Shown: positions 52,150 to 61,366 of the stretch, one piece after another
Position numbering within the stretch: the stretch's first letter is position 1
How the letters are laid out: the number at the start of each line of letters is the position of its first letter
DNA from: Methylobacterium sp. Leaf118
GTDB taxonomy: Bacteria > Pseudomonadota > Alphaproteobacteria > Rhizobiales > Beijerinckiaceae
Assembly: GCF_920984675.1 (NCBI RefSeq)
Contig: NZ_CAKLBV010000010.1
Location: 40,113 to 104,112, forward strand
Direction of reading: 5' to 3'
Length of the DNA: 64,000 nucleotides
Made by a program: the position numbers and the translations under genes
The notes under the pieces: model-generated
Database searches by the model: none
What the model saw: the letters and a program-made list of their open reading frames with translations, nothing else
What the model was told of the DNA's origin: nothing

Positions 52150-52241
52150 GAAGGGCAAGCCCTTCGCGGGTCCAGGGCGGAGCCCTGGGAAAGAGCGGGG
52201 CGCTGCCCCGCTCTCCGCCGAGGGATGATCCCTTTGGGATC
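52150..52241. repeat. Cluster of four consecutive hairpins
   Basis: Four perfect inverted repeats follow each other: GAAGGGC/GCCCTTC (52150-52165), CCAGGGC/GCCCTGG (52172-52188), AGAGCGGGGC/GCCCCGCTCT (52192-52214) and GATCCC/GGGATC (52227-52241). The cluster fills the gap between ada and the upstream M20 gene (both leftward), so it may also end M20 transcription. It looks like a mosaic palindromic element. Confidence 0.85.
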
Positions 52242-52249
52242 CCGGGACG

Positions 52250-53407
52250 TCAGGCCGCCGTGCGCCGCTCCACCACCCGGGCGAGGTAGGCCGCCCCGAG
52301 CGGGATCAGGCTGTCGTCGAAGTCGAAGCGGGCATTGTGCAGGCCGGGCCCCGGGGTCGCGCCGAGCCACGCATAGGCGCCGGGGACGGCGGCCACCATG
52401 TCGGCGAAATCCTCGCTGCCCATGCGCGGCACGGTGTCGGCCTCGACGTTCTCCGGCCCGAACAGCTCCGCCGCGATCTCGGCGGCGGCCGCCGCCTGCG
52501 CGGCGCTGTTGTCGAGCACCGAGAACACGTCGCGCAGGTCGACCGCGATGGTGGCGCCGTAGGCGGCGGCGAAGCCCGCCGCGATCTCGCGGATGCGGGT
52601 GCCGATCAGGGTGCGCAAGGCCGGATCGAAGGTGCGCACGGTGCCGGCGAGATGGGCGCCTTCGGGGATGACGTTGTAGGCCGCGCCCGCGTGGATCTGC
52701 GTGATCGAGACCACGGCGGATTTCAGCGGGTTGGCATTGCGGCTGACGATCGATTGCATCGCCTGGGCGAGCCCCGTCGCCACCACGATCGGGTCGATGC
52801 CCTGATGCGGCATCGCCGCGTGGGCGCCGCGGCCGGTGATGCGGATGTCGAAGAAGTCCGCCGCCGCCATGATCGGCCCGGGCCGCACCTGAAACACCCC
52901 GTGCGGGCCGTGGGGCGCGTTGTGGATCGCGTAGATCTCGTCGACCGGAAACTTTTCGAAGAGGCCGTCGGCGATCATGGCGCGGGCCCCGCCCAGCCCT
53001 TCCTCCGCCGGCTGGAACACGAAGATTGCCGTGCCGTCGAAGTCGCGGGTCTCGGCGAGGTAGCGGGCGGCGCCGAGCAGCATCGTGGTGTGCCCGTCAT
53101 GCCCGCAGGCATGCATCGTGCCCGGCACGGTGGAGCGGTAGGGGAGGTTGGTCTCCTCGGTGATCGGCAGGGCGTCCATGTCGGCGCGCAGCCCGATCCG
53201 GCGCTGTCCCGGCCGCCCCTGGAGGACGCCGACGACGCCGGTCTTGCCGAAGCCCCGGTGGACCTCGATGCCGAAGGTCTCGAGATGCCCGGCGACGATG
53301 CCCGAGGTGCGAACCTCCTCGAAGCCGATCTCGGGATGGGCGTGGAGGTCGCGCCGGATGGCGGTCAATTCGTCCGCGTAGGCGCGGATGCGGTCGATCG
53401 GGCTCAT
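52250..53407 (-). CDS. M20-family amidohydrolase (hippurate/N-acyl-amino acid hydrolase type)
   Basis: The 385-residue metallohydrolase has the M20D features: RRDLHAHPEIGFEE, GLRADMDALPI, HACGHDGHTTMLLG (metal ligands), FVFQPAEEGLGGARAM, GRGAHAAMPHQGIDP and the C-terminal MGSEDFADM. It cleaves N-acyl amino acids or similar amides, but its real substrate is unknown. It starts inside the stop of the upstream GNAT gene (ATGA overlap), so the two form an operon. Confidence 0.92.
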   Translation of the reverse strand: MSPIDRIRAYADELTAIRRDLHAHPEIGFEEVRTSGIVAGHLETFGIEVHRGFGKTGVVGVLQGRPGQRRIGLRADMDALPITEETNLPYRSTVPGTMHACGHDGHTTMLLGAARYLAETRDFDGTAIFVFQPAEEGLGGARAMIADGLFEKFPVDEIYAIHNAPHGPHGVFQVRPGPIMAAADFFDIRITGRGAHAAMPHQGIDPIVVATGLAQAMQSIVSRNANPLKSAVVSITQIHAGAAYNVIPEGAHLAGTVRTFDPALRTLIGTRIREIAAGFAAAYGATIAVDLRDVFSVLDNSAAQAAAAAEIAAELFGPENVEADTVPRMGSEDFADMVAAVPGAYAWLGATPGPGLHNARFDFDDSLIPLGAAYLARVVERRTAA

Positions 53408-54624
53408 TCCCCTGTCTCCTGGCAGGTCTGGCGGAACGGCGACAGCGCTCCGGATTCGGCGATGAGGTCGCGCACGGCGCGGCGTTCCCGCTTCAGGTAG
53501 TCGCCCACCGCGCGGCCGAGGCCCGGGTCGGCGAAATCGTGGGCCGAGTGCATCGGCACCGGGCGGTAGCCCCGCGCGAGCTTGTGCTCGCCCTGGGCCC
53601 CGGCCTCGACCCGTTTGAGGCCGCGGGCGAGGGCGAAGTCGATCGCCTGATAGTAGCAGACCTCGAAATGCAGGAAGGGATGCTCCTCAAGGCAGCCCCA
53701 GTTGCGCCCGTAGAGCGCGGTGTCGCCGATGAAGTTGATGGCGCCCGCGATCGCCCGGCCCTCGCGGCGGGCGATCACCAGCAGGATGCGCTCGGCCATG
53801 CGCTCGCCGATCAGCGAGAAGAACGCCCGGTTCAGATAGGGCCGGCCCCATTTGCGGGCGCCGGTGTCCCGGTAGAAGGCGTAGAAGGCGTCCCAATCGG
53901 CCTCGGTGATGTCGGAGCCCGTGAGGGGCTCGATGGTGATGCCCGGGGCCAGCGCCTCGCGCCGCTCCCGGCGGATCGCCTTGCGCTTGCGGGAGGCCAG
54001 CTCGCCGAGGAAAGCCTCGAAATCCGCGTAGCCTTCGTTCTCGAAGTGGAATTGCTGGTCGAGCCGCGGCAGCATCCCGAGCGCCGCCGCCCGCTCCGAT
54101 TCCGCCGCCTGCATGAAGGTGACGTGGATCGAGGAGGCGTCGGTCTCGGCCCGCAGCGCCCGCAGACCCGCCACGAGGGCGGCGGTCGCGGCGTCGGGGT
54201 CCTCGCCCGGGGCGATCAGGAAGCGCGGGCCGGTGACCGGCGTGAATGGCACGCTGACCTGGAGCTTCGGATAGTAGCTGCCGCCGGCCCGCTCATAGGC
54301 ATCGGCCCAGGCATGATCGAACACGTATTCGCCCTGGCTGTGGGACTTGAGATAGCAGGGCGCGGCGCCGACCAGCCGCCCGGCCCGCTCGACCCGCAGA
54401 TGCAGCGGCAGCCAGCCGGTGCGGCGGGACACGCAGCCCGCTTCCTCCAGCGCCGAGAGAAAGGCGTGGGAGGTGAAGGGGTTGAAGGTCTCGTCGCCGG
54501 AGGCCAGCGTCTCGGGCGAGCGGGCGCAGGCGTCCCATTCGGCGGCGTCGAACCGGGCGAGCCCCGGCACGGCCCGTACCTCGAGGGCGGGCTCGGAGCC
54601 GGTCGCCGTGGCGGGAGAGGTCAT
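53404..54624 (-). CDS. GNAT-family protein (DUF482, FemAB-like)
   Basis: The 406-residue protein belongs to the DUF482/GNAT group related to peptidoglycan-type aminoacyl transferases. The core includes SHSQGEYVFDHAWADAYER, YPKLQVSVPFTPVTGPRFLI, KRKAIRRERREAL, FYRDTGARKWGRPYLNRAF, LYGRNWGC and EHPFLHFEVCYYQAIDFA near the end. Function and acceptor are unknown. ATG 54624 is used; the frame extends to a TTG. It is coupled to the M20 amidohydrolase, which could act on its product. Confidence 0.87.
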   Translation of the reverse strand: MTSPATATGSEPALEVRAVPGLARFDAAEWDACARSPETLASGDETFNPFTSHAFLSALEEAGCVSRRTGWLPLHLRVERAGRLVGAAPCYLKSHSQGEYVFDHAWADAYERAGGSYYPKLQVSVPFTPVTGPRFLIAPGEDPDAATAALVAGLRALRAETDASSIHVTFMQAAESERAAALGMLPRLDQQFHFENEGYADFEAFLGELASRKRKAIRRERREALAPGITIEPLTGSDITEADWDAFYAFYRDTGARKWGRPYLNRAFFSLIGERMAERILLVIARREGRAIAGAINFIGDTALYGRNWGCLEEHPFLHFEVCYYQAIDFALARGLKRVEAGAQGEHKLARGYRPVPMHSAHDFADPGLGRAVGDYLKRERRAVRDLIAESGALSPFRQTCQETGE

Positions 54625-54761
54625 GGCCGCCAACGTAGCGCCCCGGCGGCCCCGCGCAACGGGACATAACGGACCATCGGGGCGGTGGCTTCCTGTGCAG
54701 GGCAGGGCGAGCCGGCTTCGGCGGGCTTGATCCCCCGGCGCGGGCTGCGCAGACCGGACCC

Positions 54762-55484
54762 ATGTGCGGACGCTTCTTCATCGGCCAGCCGCCGGAGGTC
54801 TACCGCGCCTTCTACGGCTACGCGGACCGGCCGAACTTCCCCGGCCGCTTCAACATCGCCCCGACCCAGCCGGTGCCGATCGTGCTGGCCGAGCGCGGGC
54901 AGCGGCATCTGCGCCTCGTGCGCTGGGGCCTGTGGCCGTCCTGGCTCAAGGATCCGAACGGCTTCCCGGTCCTGTTCAACGCCCGCATCGAATCGGCCGC
55001 CGAGAAGCCGGCCTTCCGCGGGGCCCTGCGCCACCGCCGCTGCGTCTTCCTCGCCGACGGCTTCTACGAGTGGCGCCGCGCGGGCACGGGCAAGGCGGCG
55101 GTCAAGCAGCCCTTCGCGGTGCATCGGTGCGACGGGGCGCCGATGGCGCTGGCCGGGCTGTGGGAGCCCTGGATGGGCGCCGACGGCTCGGAGGTGGATA
55201 CGGGCGCCATCGTCACCTGCTCGGCCAACGGAACCCTGAGCGCGATCCACGAGCGCATGCCGGCGATCCTGGCGCCGGAGGCGGTCGCGGCCTGGCTCGA
55301 CCCGACGGTGGACGGCCCGGAGGCCGCCCGGCTGTGCCGCCCCTGCCCCGATGCGTGGCTGCGGCTCGTCGCGGTGAGCGAGCGCGTCAACGCCACCCGC
55401 CACGACGATCCGGGCCTCGCCGAGCCGGTCGGGCAGGCGCCGCCGAGGATCGAGACCGGCCGCCTGCAGGGCGAGCTGTTCTGA
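54762..55484 (+). CDS. SRAP-domain (YedK/HMCES-like) abasic-site protein
   Basis: The 240-residue protein forms protective DNA-protein crosslinks at abasic sites in single-stranded DNA. Catalytic elements are Cys2 right after the initiator Met (MCGRFFIG), FNIAPTQPVPIV, FNARIESAAEKPAF, the Glu in DGFYEW and the His in IHERMPAIL. The length fits the family. A second DNA-repair gene, ada, lies 3 kb away. Confidence 0.94.
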   Translation: MCGRFFIGQPPEVYRAFYGYADRPNFPGRFNIAPTQPVPIVLAERGQRHLRLVRWGLWPSWLKDPNGFPVLFNARIESAAEKPAFRGALRHRRCVFLADGFYEWRRAGTGKAAVKQPFAVHRCDGAPMALAGLWEPWMGADGSEVDTGAIVTCSANGTLSAIHERMPAILAPEAVAAWLDPTVDGPEAARLCRPCPDAWLRLVAVSERVNATRHDDPGLAEPVGQAPPRIETGRLQGELF

Positions 55485-55501
55485 CCCCGCCGGAGCGGCG
55501 C

Positions 55502-56386
55502 TCAGTGGGTCGGCTCGCCCGCGGCGACCTTCGCGGTCCAGTCGTCGAAGGCCACGACCCGCTGGCGCTGCTCGCCGAGGCGATCGATGCGCAGCACCAT
55601 CTCGTCGTCGCTCCGGAGGTAGCGCGGCGGCTTCATCCCGAGGCCGACCCCGGGGGGCGTACCGGTGGTGATGACGTCGCCGGGTTCCAGCATCATGAAG
55701 TGCGAGACGTAGGCCACGATCTGCGGCACGTCGAAGATCATGGTGGCGGTCGAGCCGGTCTGCATCCGCTGCCCGTTGAGATCGAGGCTCATGGCGAGGG
55801 CCTTCAGATCCGGGATCTCGTCGAGGGTCACCAGCCAGGGGCCGAGGGGGCCGAAGGTCGGGCAGCCCTTGCCCTTCGTCCAGGTGCCGCCGCGCTCCAT
55901 CTGGAATTCGCGCTCGGACAGGTCGTTGCAGATGCACAGGCCCGCCACGTAGCGCAGGGCCTCGTTGGCGTGGACATACGAAGCGCGGGCGCCGATCACC
56001 ACGGCGAGCTCCACCTCCCAGTCGGTCTTGGCCGAGCCCTTGGGCAGGATCACCGTGTCGTTGGGGCCGACGATGCAGGACGGCGCCTTGTTGAACAGGA
56101 TCGGCTCGGCCGGGATCGCCGCGCCGGTCTCGGCAGCGTGGTCGGCGTAGTTCAGCCCGATCGCCACGAAGTTGCGGGTGCCGCCGACGCAGGGGCCGAG
56201 GCGGGTCGAGGCGGGCAGGAGCGGCAGGCTTTCGGGATCGAGACGGGCGAGCCGGTCGAGGGAGTCGCGGGAGAGGCCGGGGCCGGCAATGTCCCGCAGG
56301 ACGCCCGAGAGATCGCGAAGCCCGCCGTCGCGATCCACGAGGCCGGGTTTCTCGTCGCCGCTCGCGCCGTGCCGGATCAGCTTCAT
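55502..56386 (-). CDS. Fumarylacetoacetate hydrolase (FAH) family protein
   Basis: The 294-residue protein has the FAH fold signature: FVAIGLNYADHAAETGA, FNKAPSCIVGPNDTV, DWEVELAVVIG, GKGCPTFGPLGPWLVT and TGTPPGVGLGMKPP. Enzymes of this family cleave or decarboxylate C-C bonds in aromatic and keto-acid breakdown, but the substrate is unknown. ATG 56386 starts MKLIRHG; an in-frame ATG three codons upstream cannot be ruled out. It is transcribed in the same direction as the P450 cluster, 106 bp downstream of it. Confidence 0.9.
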   Translation of the reverse strand: MKLIRHGASGDEKPGLVDRDGGLRDLSGVLRDIAGPGLSRDSLDRLARLDPESLPLLPASTRLGPCVGGTRNFVAIGLNYADHAAETGAAIPAEPILFNKAPSCIVGPNDTVILPKGSAKTDWEVELAVVIGARASYVHANEALRYVAGLCICNDLSEREFQMERGGTWTKGKGCPTFGPLGPWLVTLDEIPDLKALAMSLDLNGQRMQTGSTATMIFDVPQIVAYVSHFMMLEPGDVITTGTPPGVGLGMKPPRYLRSDDEMVLRIDRLGEQRQRVVAFDDWTAKVAAGEPTH

Positions 56387-56492
56387 CGCCCACATCCCTG
56401 GCTTGAGGTTCCGAAAGGCCCCCGACCATGGCGGCGGGACCGGCGGGGCGCAAGCGTCGCAGGCTCGGGATCCGGAGCGCGATCGGGCGCTG

Positions 56493-57752
56493 TCATGCCC
56501 CCGTGACGCCGTCGAGATCGAGGCAGAGGTGGCGCGGCCCCCGCAGCGAGGCGCCGGGCCGGTAGGGCGGCGGGTCCGCGACGAGGCGCGGGTTCCTCAG
56601 CCGCCGCGCCAGCGCGACGAGGGCGACCTCCGCCTCGATGCGGGCGAGGGGCGCGCCGACGCAGTAATGCAGGCCCCCTCCGAAGCCGAGATGGCGGTTG
56701 TCGGGCCGGTCGGGGTCGAACCGGTCGGGATCGGTGAACCGGGCCGGGTCGCGGTTGCCGGAGGCGAGCAGCAGCACCACGGGGGCGCCCTTCGGGATCG
56801 TGACGCCCTGGATCGGGATATCGGCCACGGCGAGCCGGGTCCGGTACTGCACCGGCGGCTCGAAGCGCAGCATCTCCTCGATCAGGCGCGGGGCGATCTC
56901 CGGGGCGCGGGCCAGCCGCTCCCAGTGCTCGGGACGGCGCAGCAGGGTCAGCACGCTGTTGGTGATGAGGTTGACCGTGGTCTCGTGGCCGGCGACCAGC
57001 AGCAGCACCGCGGTGGCGATGAGGTCGAAGTCGTTCATCCGCTCCGGCTCGTCCTCCGCCCCGTCGCCGCCCGTGGCGAGGTCGGACAGGATGTCGTCCC
57101 CGGGCGCCTTGCGCTTCTTCGCGATCAGGTCGCGCAGGAACGCCGAGATCTCGGTGAAACACTGCTCGTTCTTGGCCTGCGTCGCCTCGTCGGACCTCTG
57201 GTTCGGTTCGAGCGCGGTCGAGAGCTGCGTCGCCCAGCCCTGGAATTGCGGCTCGTCCTCGGGGGGCACGCCGAGCAGCTTGCAGATCACCGTGACCGGC
57301 AGCGGGTAGGAGAAGTCGTCGACGAGGTCGATGCGGGACTTTTCCGCGAAGGCGTCGATGAGCTCGTCGGTGAGCTGCCGGGTCTCCTCCCGCATGCCGC
57401 GCACCCGCTCCGGCGAAAAGGCCCGCATCACGAGGCCGCGCAGGCGGTCGTGGTCGGGGGGATCGCGGAAGATGAAGGGCTGGTGGCGCCGCCTTATCTC
57501 GGCGCGGATCGGGCGCACGAGCAGGTCGGTCACCGGGTGGCCGGTCCAGCGGAATTTCTGGGGGTCGGGCAGGTCCTCCGAGCTGATGCGCGGATCGGCG
57601 ACGAGGCGGGCGATCTCGGCATGGGTGCTGACGACGTAGGTGCCGTCCGCCTGCCGGCAGACCGGCTGGCGCCGCAACTGCGCGAAGAGCGGGTAGGGGT
57701 CGGCGCGGTGGTCGGGATCGAGCACCTGCTCGAACAGCGTGGTGCAGCTCAC
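56493..57752 (-). CDS. Cytochrome P450
   Basis: The 419-residue soluble P450 has the I-helix oxygen-activation motif LLLVAGHETTVN, the ExxR in LIEEMLRFEPPVQYRTR, and the heme-binding loop FGGGLHYCVGAPLAR with the Cys ligand. FIFRDPPDHDRLRGLVMRAF near the N-terminus is typical of bacterial class I P450s. The start is a GTG at 57752, one base after the reductase stop. It is the third gene in ferredoxin-reductase-P450 order. Substrate unknown. Confidence 0.95.
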   Translation of the reverse strand: MSCTTLFEQVLDPDHRADPYPLFAQLRRQPVCRQADGTYVVSTHAEIARLVADPRISSEDLPDPQKFRWTGHPVTDLLVRPIRAEIRRRHQPFIFRDPPDHDRLRGLVMRAFSPERVRGMREETRQLTDELIDAFAEKSRIDLVDDFSYPLPVTVICKLLGVPPEDEPQFQGWATQLSTALEPNQRSDEATQAKNEQCFTEISAFLRDLIAKKRKAPGDDILSDLATGGDGAEDEPERMNDFDLIATAVLLLVAGHETTVNLITNSVLTLLRRPEHWERLARAPEIAPRLIEEMLRFEPPVQYRTRLAVADIPIQGVTIPKGAPVVLLLASGNRDPARFTDPDRFDPDRPDNRHLGFGGGLHYCVGAPLARIEAEVALVALARRLRNPRLVADPPPYRPGASLRGPRHLCLDLDGVTGA

Positions 57753-57753
57753 G

Positions 57754-59028
57754 TCACGGTTCCTCGATGCGGATGCGCGGCTGGTCGACGGCCCCCTCGA
57801 AGGGCGGGAACGGGGCGCGCTCGCGGATCGCGGCGGCGTAGGCGGGGAGCCAGCGGGCGCTGTCGACCGAGGCCGCCGCCACCGTGCGCCCCTCCCGCCC
57901 GTAGAGCGCGACGAAGCGGCCCTCCGCGAGCGAGCCGTGGACGATGGCGAGGCTGTCCGCCCCGTCGGCGAGCCCCACGAGCTTGATCGTGCGCCCGAAT
58001 TGCTGCGACCAGAAATCCGGCAGGTGGTCGTGGCGGATCAGGCCCGCCGCGGGGCCCGCTAGCATGTTGCGGGCGGCGGTCCGCGCCTGCGCCTGGGCGT
58101 TGCCCCAATGCTCGACGGCGACGAGCCGCTCGTCCTGATGCGGGTTCGGCCAGCGGGCGACGTCCCCGGCGGCGAACACCTCCGCGACGATGTCGCCGTT
58201 CGCCCGCAGGACCCGGCCATAGCCGTCGCAGGTCACGCCCCCGTCGTCGGCGGCGAGCCCCGCGCCGTCGAGCCACGCGACGTTGCGGACCGTGCCGATC
58301 GCCGCCACGAGGACATCCGCCTCGATCCGCGCGCCGTCCTTCAGGAGAACGGCCGCGAGGCGCCCGCCCGGCGCCTCCATCCGCTCGATCTCCGCCCCGA
58401 GGCGCAGGTCGACGCCCTGCTCCCGGGCGATCCCGCCGACCCAGCCGCCGAGCCGGGGGCCGAGGGCGGCGGAGAGCGGCGCGCCCTCCCGCACCAGCAC
58501 CGTGACCGGGATGTCGAGATCGCGGCAGGTCGAGGCGACCTCGAAGCCGATGAAGCCGCCGCCGACGAGGATCACCCGCCGGGGGCCCGCTCTCAGCCGC
58601 GCCGAGAGCCGCGCCGCGTCGTCCCGGCTGCGCAGGGTGAAGACGTCGGCGAGGCCGGCCTCGTCCGGGTTCGGCCAGGGCCGCGCCCGGGTGCCCGTGG
58701 CGATCAGCAGGCGGTCGTAGCGGAGGCGCGCGCCGTCGGCGAGCGTCACCGCGCGGGCGTCGAGGTCGAGGCTCTGCGCGGGCGTACCGAGACGGAACGC
58801 GGCCCGCAGATCCGGATGGCGGGGCAGGGTGGTGTCGTCGCAGAACTGCCCGCGCAGCACCTGCTTGGAGAGCGGCGGCCGGTCGTAGGGGAGGTGCGGC
58901 TCGTCGCCGACCAGGGTGAGCGCCCCGGCATAGCCCTGTGCGCGCAGGGCATGGGCGGCGGCGAGGCCCGCCAGGGAGGCCCCGACGATGAGGATGGTCT
59001 CCGGCGCCCCGCGCAGGGGGGCGCTCAC
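57754..59028 (-). CDS. FAD-dependent ferredoxin reductase
   Basis: The 424-residue enzyme of the putidaredoxin-reductase type passes electrons from NAD(P)H to the ferredoxin. It has the FAD Rossmann motif ILIVGASLAGLAAAHAL, RPPLSKQVLRG, the NAD(P) motif VILVGGGFIGFEVAST and the FAD-binding VFAAGDVARWPNP. The start overlaps the ferredoxin stop by four bases. Confidence 0.95.
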   Translation of the reverse strand: MSAPLRGAPETILIVGASLAGLAAAHALRAQGYAGALTLVGDEPHLPYDRPPLSKQVLRGQFCDDTTLPRHPDLRAAFRLGTPAQSLDLDARAVTLADGARLRYDRLLIATGTRARPWPNPDEAGLADVFTLRSRDDAARLSARLRAGPRRVILVGGGFIGFEVASTCRDLDIPVTVLVREGAPLSAALGPRLGGWVGGIAREQGVDLRLGAEIERMEAPGGRLAAVLLKDGARIEADVLVAAIGTVRNVAWLDGAGLAADDGGVTCDGYGRVLRANGDIVAEVFAAGDVARWPNPHQDERLVAVEHWGNAQAQARTAARNMLAGPAAGLIRHDHLPDFWSQQFGRTIKLVGLADGADSLAIVHGSLAEGRFVALYGREGRTVAAASVDSARWLPAYAAAIRERAPFPPFEGAVDQPRIRIEEP

Positions 59029-59240
59029 GCCGCCTCTCCGGTGGATTCCGCGTCGGGAATGGCGGTGATCGCCCGGACCGGACAGGCCTGCACCGCCCGC
59101 TCGATCTCGGCGCGGTCGGCCTCACCGGGGCAGGGATCGTAGATCAGCGCCTCGCGCCCCTGCAGCACGAAGTGCCGGGGCGCCGCGTAGACGCACTGGG
59201 CGTAGGCCTGGCAGCGGTTGAGATCCACGACGACCTTCAT
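59025..59240 (-). CDS. Small P450-type ferredoxin, [3Fe-4S] class
   Basis: The 71-residue protein has cluster cysteines in RCQAYAQCVYAAP (Cys10 and Cys16) and in VQACPVRAI. Where a [4Fe-4S] ferredoxin would have the second Cys of CxxCxxC, this protein has Tyr13 (C-Q-A-Y-A-Q-C), so a [3Fe-4S] cluster is expected. It would carry electrons from the reductase to the P450. First gene of the three-gene unit. A GGAGG lies about 17 bases before the ATG. Confidence 0.93.
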   Translation of the reverse strand: MKVVVDLNRCQAYAQCVYAAPRHFVLQGREALIYDPCPGEADRAEIERAVQACPVRAITAIPDAESTGEAA

Positions 59241-59391
59241 GCGTGTTGGTCCGAGCCTCCGAACGGATCGGACCTCGCTGGTCCGTCGGGCGGGTAGCTA
59301 GGGCGAGGCCTGCGCACCCACCACGGGCCGGGCCTCGCCTCGTCGGACGCACAACGCCGCAGCCGCGCCGCCGGATCGGCGGGCCGGGTCG

Positions 59392-59423
59392 CGCCCGCCC
59401 TCCCGGTCAGGGGAGGGCGGGCG
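59392..59423 (-). terminator. Terminator of aspS
   Basis: A perfect 13-bp stem (59392-59404 with 59411-59423, starting CGCCCGCCCTCCC) with a 6-nt loop lies 4 bases past the aspS stop on the minus strand. Confidence 0.75.
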
Positions 59424-59426
59424 GCC

Positions 59427-61241
59427 TCAGGCCTTCTTTTCGGGCAGGTTGAGGCGAATGTGCAGCTCGCGCAGCTGCTTGGCCGTCGCCTCGGCGGGGG
59501 CGCCCATCATCAGGTCCTCGGCGCGCTGGTTCATCGGGAACAGCACCACCTCGCGGATGTTCGGCTCCTCGCACAGCAGCATGACGATGCGATCCACACC
59601 TGGCGCGATGCCGCCGTGCGGGGGGGCGCCGAGGCGCAGCGCGTTCAGCATGCCGCCGAACTTCTCCTCCAGCACGTCCCGCCCGTAGCCCGCGATGGCG
59701 AAGGCCTTCTCCATCACGTCGGGGCGGTGGTTCCGGATCGCGCCCGAGGACAGCTCGATGCCGTTGCAGACGATGTCGTACTGGAACGCCTTGATCCCGA
59801 GGATCTTTTGCCCGTCCTCCTCGCCCAGCGCGAGAAAGTCGTCGCGGTCGAAATTCGGCATCGAGAACGGGTTGTGGGAGAAGTCGATGCGCTTCTCCTC
59901 CTCGTTCCACTCGTACATCGGGAAGTCGACGACCCAGCAGAACGCGAACTGGTCCTTGTCGGAGAGGTTCAGGTCGTCGCCGATGCGGATGCGGGCCTTG
60001 CCGGCGAGGGCGGCGGCCTTGGCCTCGGTGCCGGCGGCGAAGAACACCGCGTCGCCCGCCTTGGCGCCGGCCTTCTGCGCGATGCGCGCCTGGATGGCGG
60101 CGGGGATGAACTTGGCGATCGGCCCCTTGCCGGTGAGCGCGCCGCCTTCCTCCTCGAACACGATGTAGCCGAGCCCCGGCGCGCCCTCCGAGCGGGCCCA
60201 GTCGTTGAGCTTGTCGAAGAACGAGCGCGGCTGGCCCGCCGCCCCGGTGGCCGGGATGGCGCGCACCACGCCGCCCGCCTTGATGACGCCCTTGAATGCC
60301 TTGAACTCGACCGCGTCGTCGGCGAACTCGTCGGTCACGTCGGCGATGAGGAGCGGGTTGCGCAGGTCCGGCTTGTCGACGCCGTATTGCAGCATCGCGT
60401 CGGCATAAGTGATCCGCGGGAATTCCTTCGTGACCCGCTTGCCCCCGGCGAATTCCTCGAACACGCCGCGCAGGACCGGCTCCACCGCCTGGAACACGTC
60501 CTCCTGGGTGACGAAGCTCATCTCGATGTCGAGCTGGTAGAACTCACCCGGAGAGCGGTCGGCGCGGGCATCCTCGTCGCGGAAACAGGGCGCGATCTGG
60601 AAGTAGCGGTCGAAGCCCGCGATCATGGTGAGCTGCTTGAACTGCTGCGGGGCCTGCGGCAGCGCGTAGAACTTTCCGGGATGGACGCGGGACGGCACGA
60701 GGTAGTCGCGCGCGCCCTCCGGCGAGGAGGCGGTCAGGATCGGCGTCTGAAACTCGAAGAAGCCGCCCTCGCGCATGCGGCGGCGGAGCGAGTCGACGAT
60801 CGCGCCGCGCTTCATGATGTTGGCGTGCAGCTTCTCCCGGCGCAGGTCGAGGAAGCGGTATTTGAGCCGGGTCTCCTCCGGATAGTCCTGGTCGCCGAAG
60901 ACGGGCAGCGGCAGCTCGGCCGCGGGCCCGAGCACTTCGAGGTCGTCGATATAGACCTCGATCGAGCCGGTCGGCAGCTCGGCATTCTCGGTGCCGGCGG
61001 GCCGGGTCCGCACGCGGCCGTCGATGCGGATCACCCATTCGGAGCGGGCGGTCTCGGCGGCCTTGAAGGCCTTCGAGTCGGAATCGATCACGCATTGCGT
61101 CAGGCCGTAATGGTCGCGCAGATCGATGAAGAGCACGCCGCCATGGTCGCGGATGCGGTGACACCAGCCGGACAGGCGGATCGTCTGCCCGACATCGGAC
61201 GGACGGAGCGCCCCGCAGGTATGGGAACGGTAACGGTGCAT
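59427..61241 (-). CDS. aspS: Aspartyl-tRNA synthetase
   Basis: The 604-residue class IIb synthetase charges tRNA-Asp. It has the OB-fold anticodon domain ([20 protein letters not shown]), class II motif 2 [20 protein letters not shown], the bacterial insertion (GAD) domain (near 290-410) and motif 3 [15 protein letters not shown]. Length is as usual for bacterial AspRS. The ATG at 61241 is flanked upstream by an 11-bp tandem repeat that covers the ribosome-site region. Whether it also charges tRNA-Asn cannot be told here. Confidence 0.97.
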   Translation of the reverse strand: MHRYRSHTCGALRPSDVGQTIRLSGWCHRIRDHGGVLFIDLRDHYGLTQCVIDSDSKAFKAAETARSEWVIRIDGRVRTRPAGTENAELPTGSIEVYIDDLEVLGPAAELPLPVFGDQDYPEETRLKYRFLDLRREKLHANIMKRGAIVDSLRRRMREGGFFEFQTPILTASSPEGARDYLVPSRVHPGKFYALPQAPQQFKQLTMIAGFDRYFQIAPCFRDEDARADRSPGEFYQLDIEMSFVTQEDVFQAVEPVLRGVFEEFAGGKRVTKEFPRITYADAMLQYGVDKPDLRNPLLIADVTDEFADDAVEFKAFKGVIKAGGVVRAIPATGAAGQPRSFFDKLNDWARSEGAPGLGYIVFEEEGGALTGKGPIAKFIPAAIQARIAQKAGAKAGDAVFFAAGTEAKAAALAGKARIRIGDDLNLSDKDQFAFCWVVDFPMYEWNEEEKRIDFSHNPFSMPNFDRDDFLALGEEDGQKILGIKAFQYDIVCNGIELSSGAIRNHRPDVMEKAFAIAGYGRDVLEEKFGGMLNALRLGAPPHGGIAPGVDRIVMLLCEEPNIREVVLFPMNQRAEDLMMGAPAEATAKQLRELHIRLNLPEKKA

Positions 61242-61276
61242 GGCGGGGCTCTTGGCGGGCTCTTGGCGGGCTCTTG
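61241..61276. repeat. 11-bp tandem repeat at the aspS start
   Basis: CTCTTGGCGGG occurs at 61249-61259 and 61260-61270, flanked by partial copies on both sides. It lies directly upstream of the leftward aspS start, where the ribosome site would be. Confidence 0.85.
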
Positions 61277-61366
61277 AAAGTGCCCGGGGCGGCGGCGCAG
61301 ATCAGGAGCCCGCGCTTAGGACAGCGCTCGCGCCTGTGCAAGTTCGCCCCGACGCGAACCGGGCGC

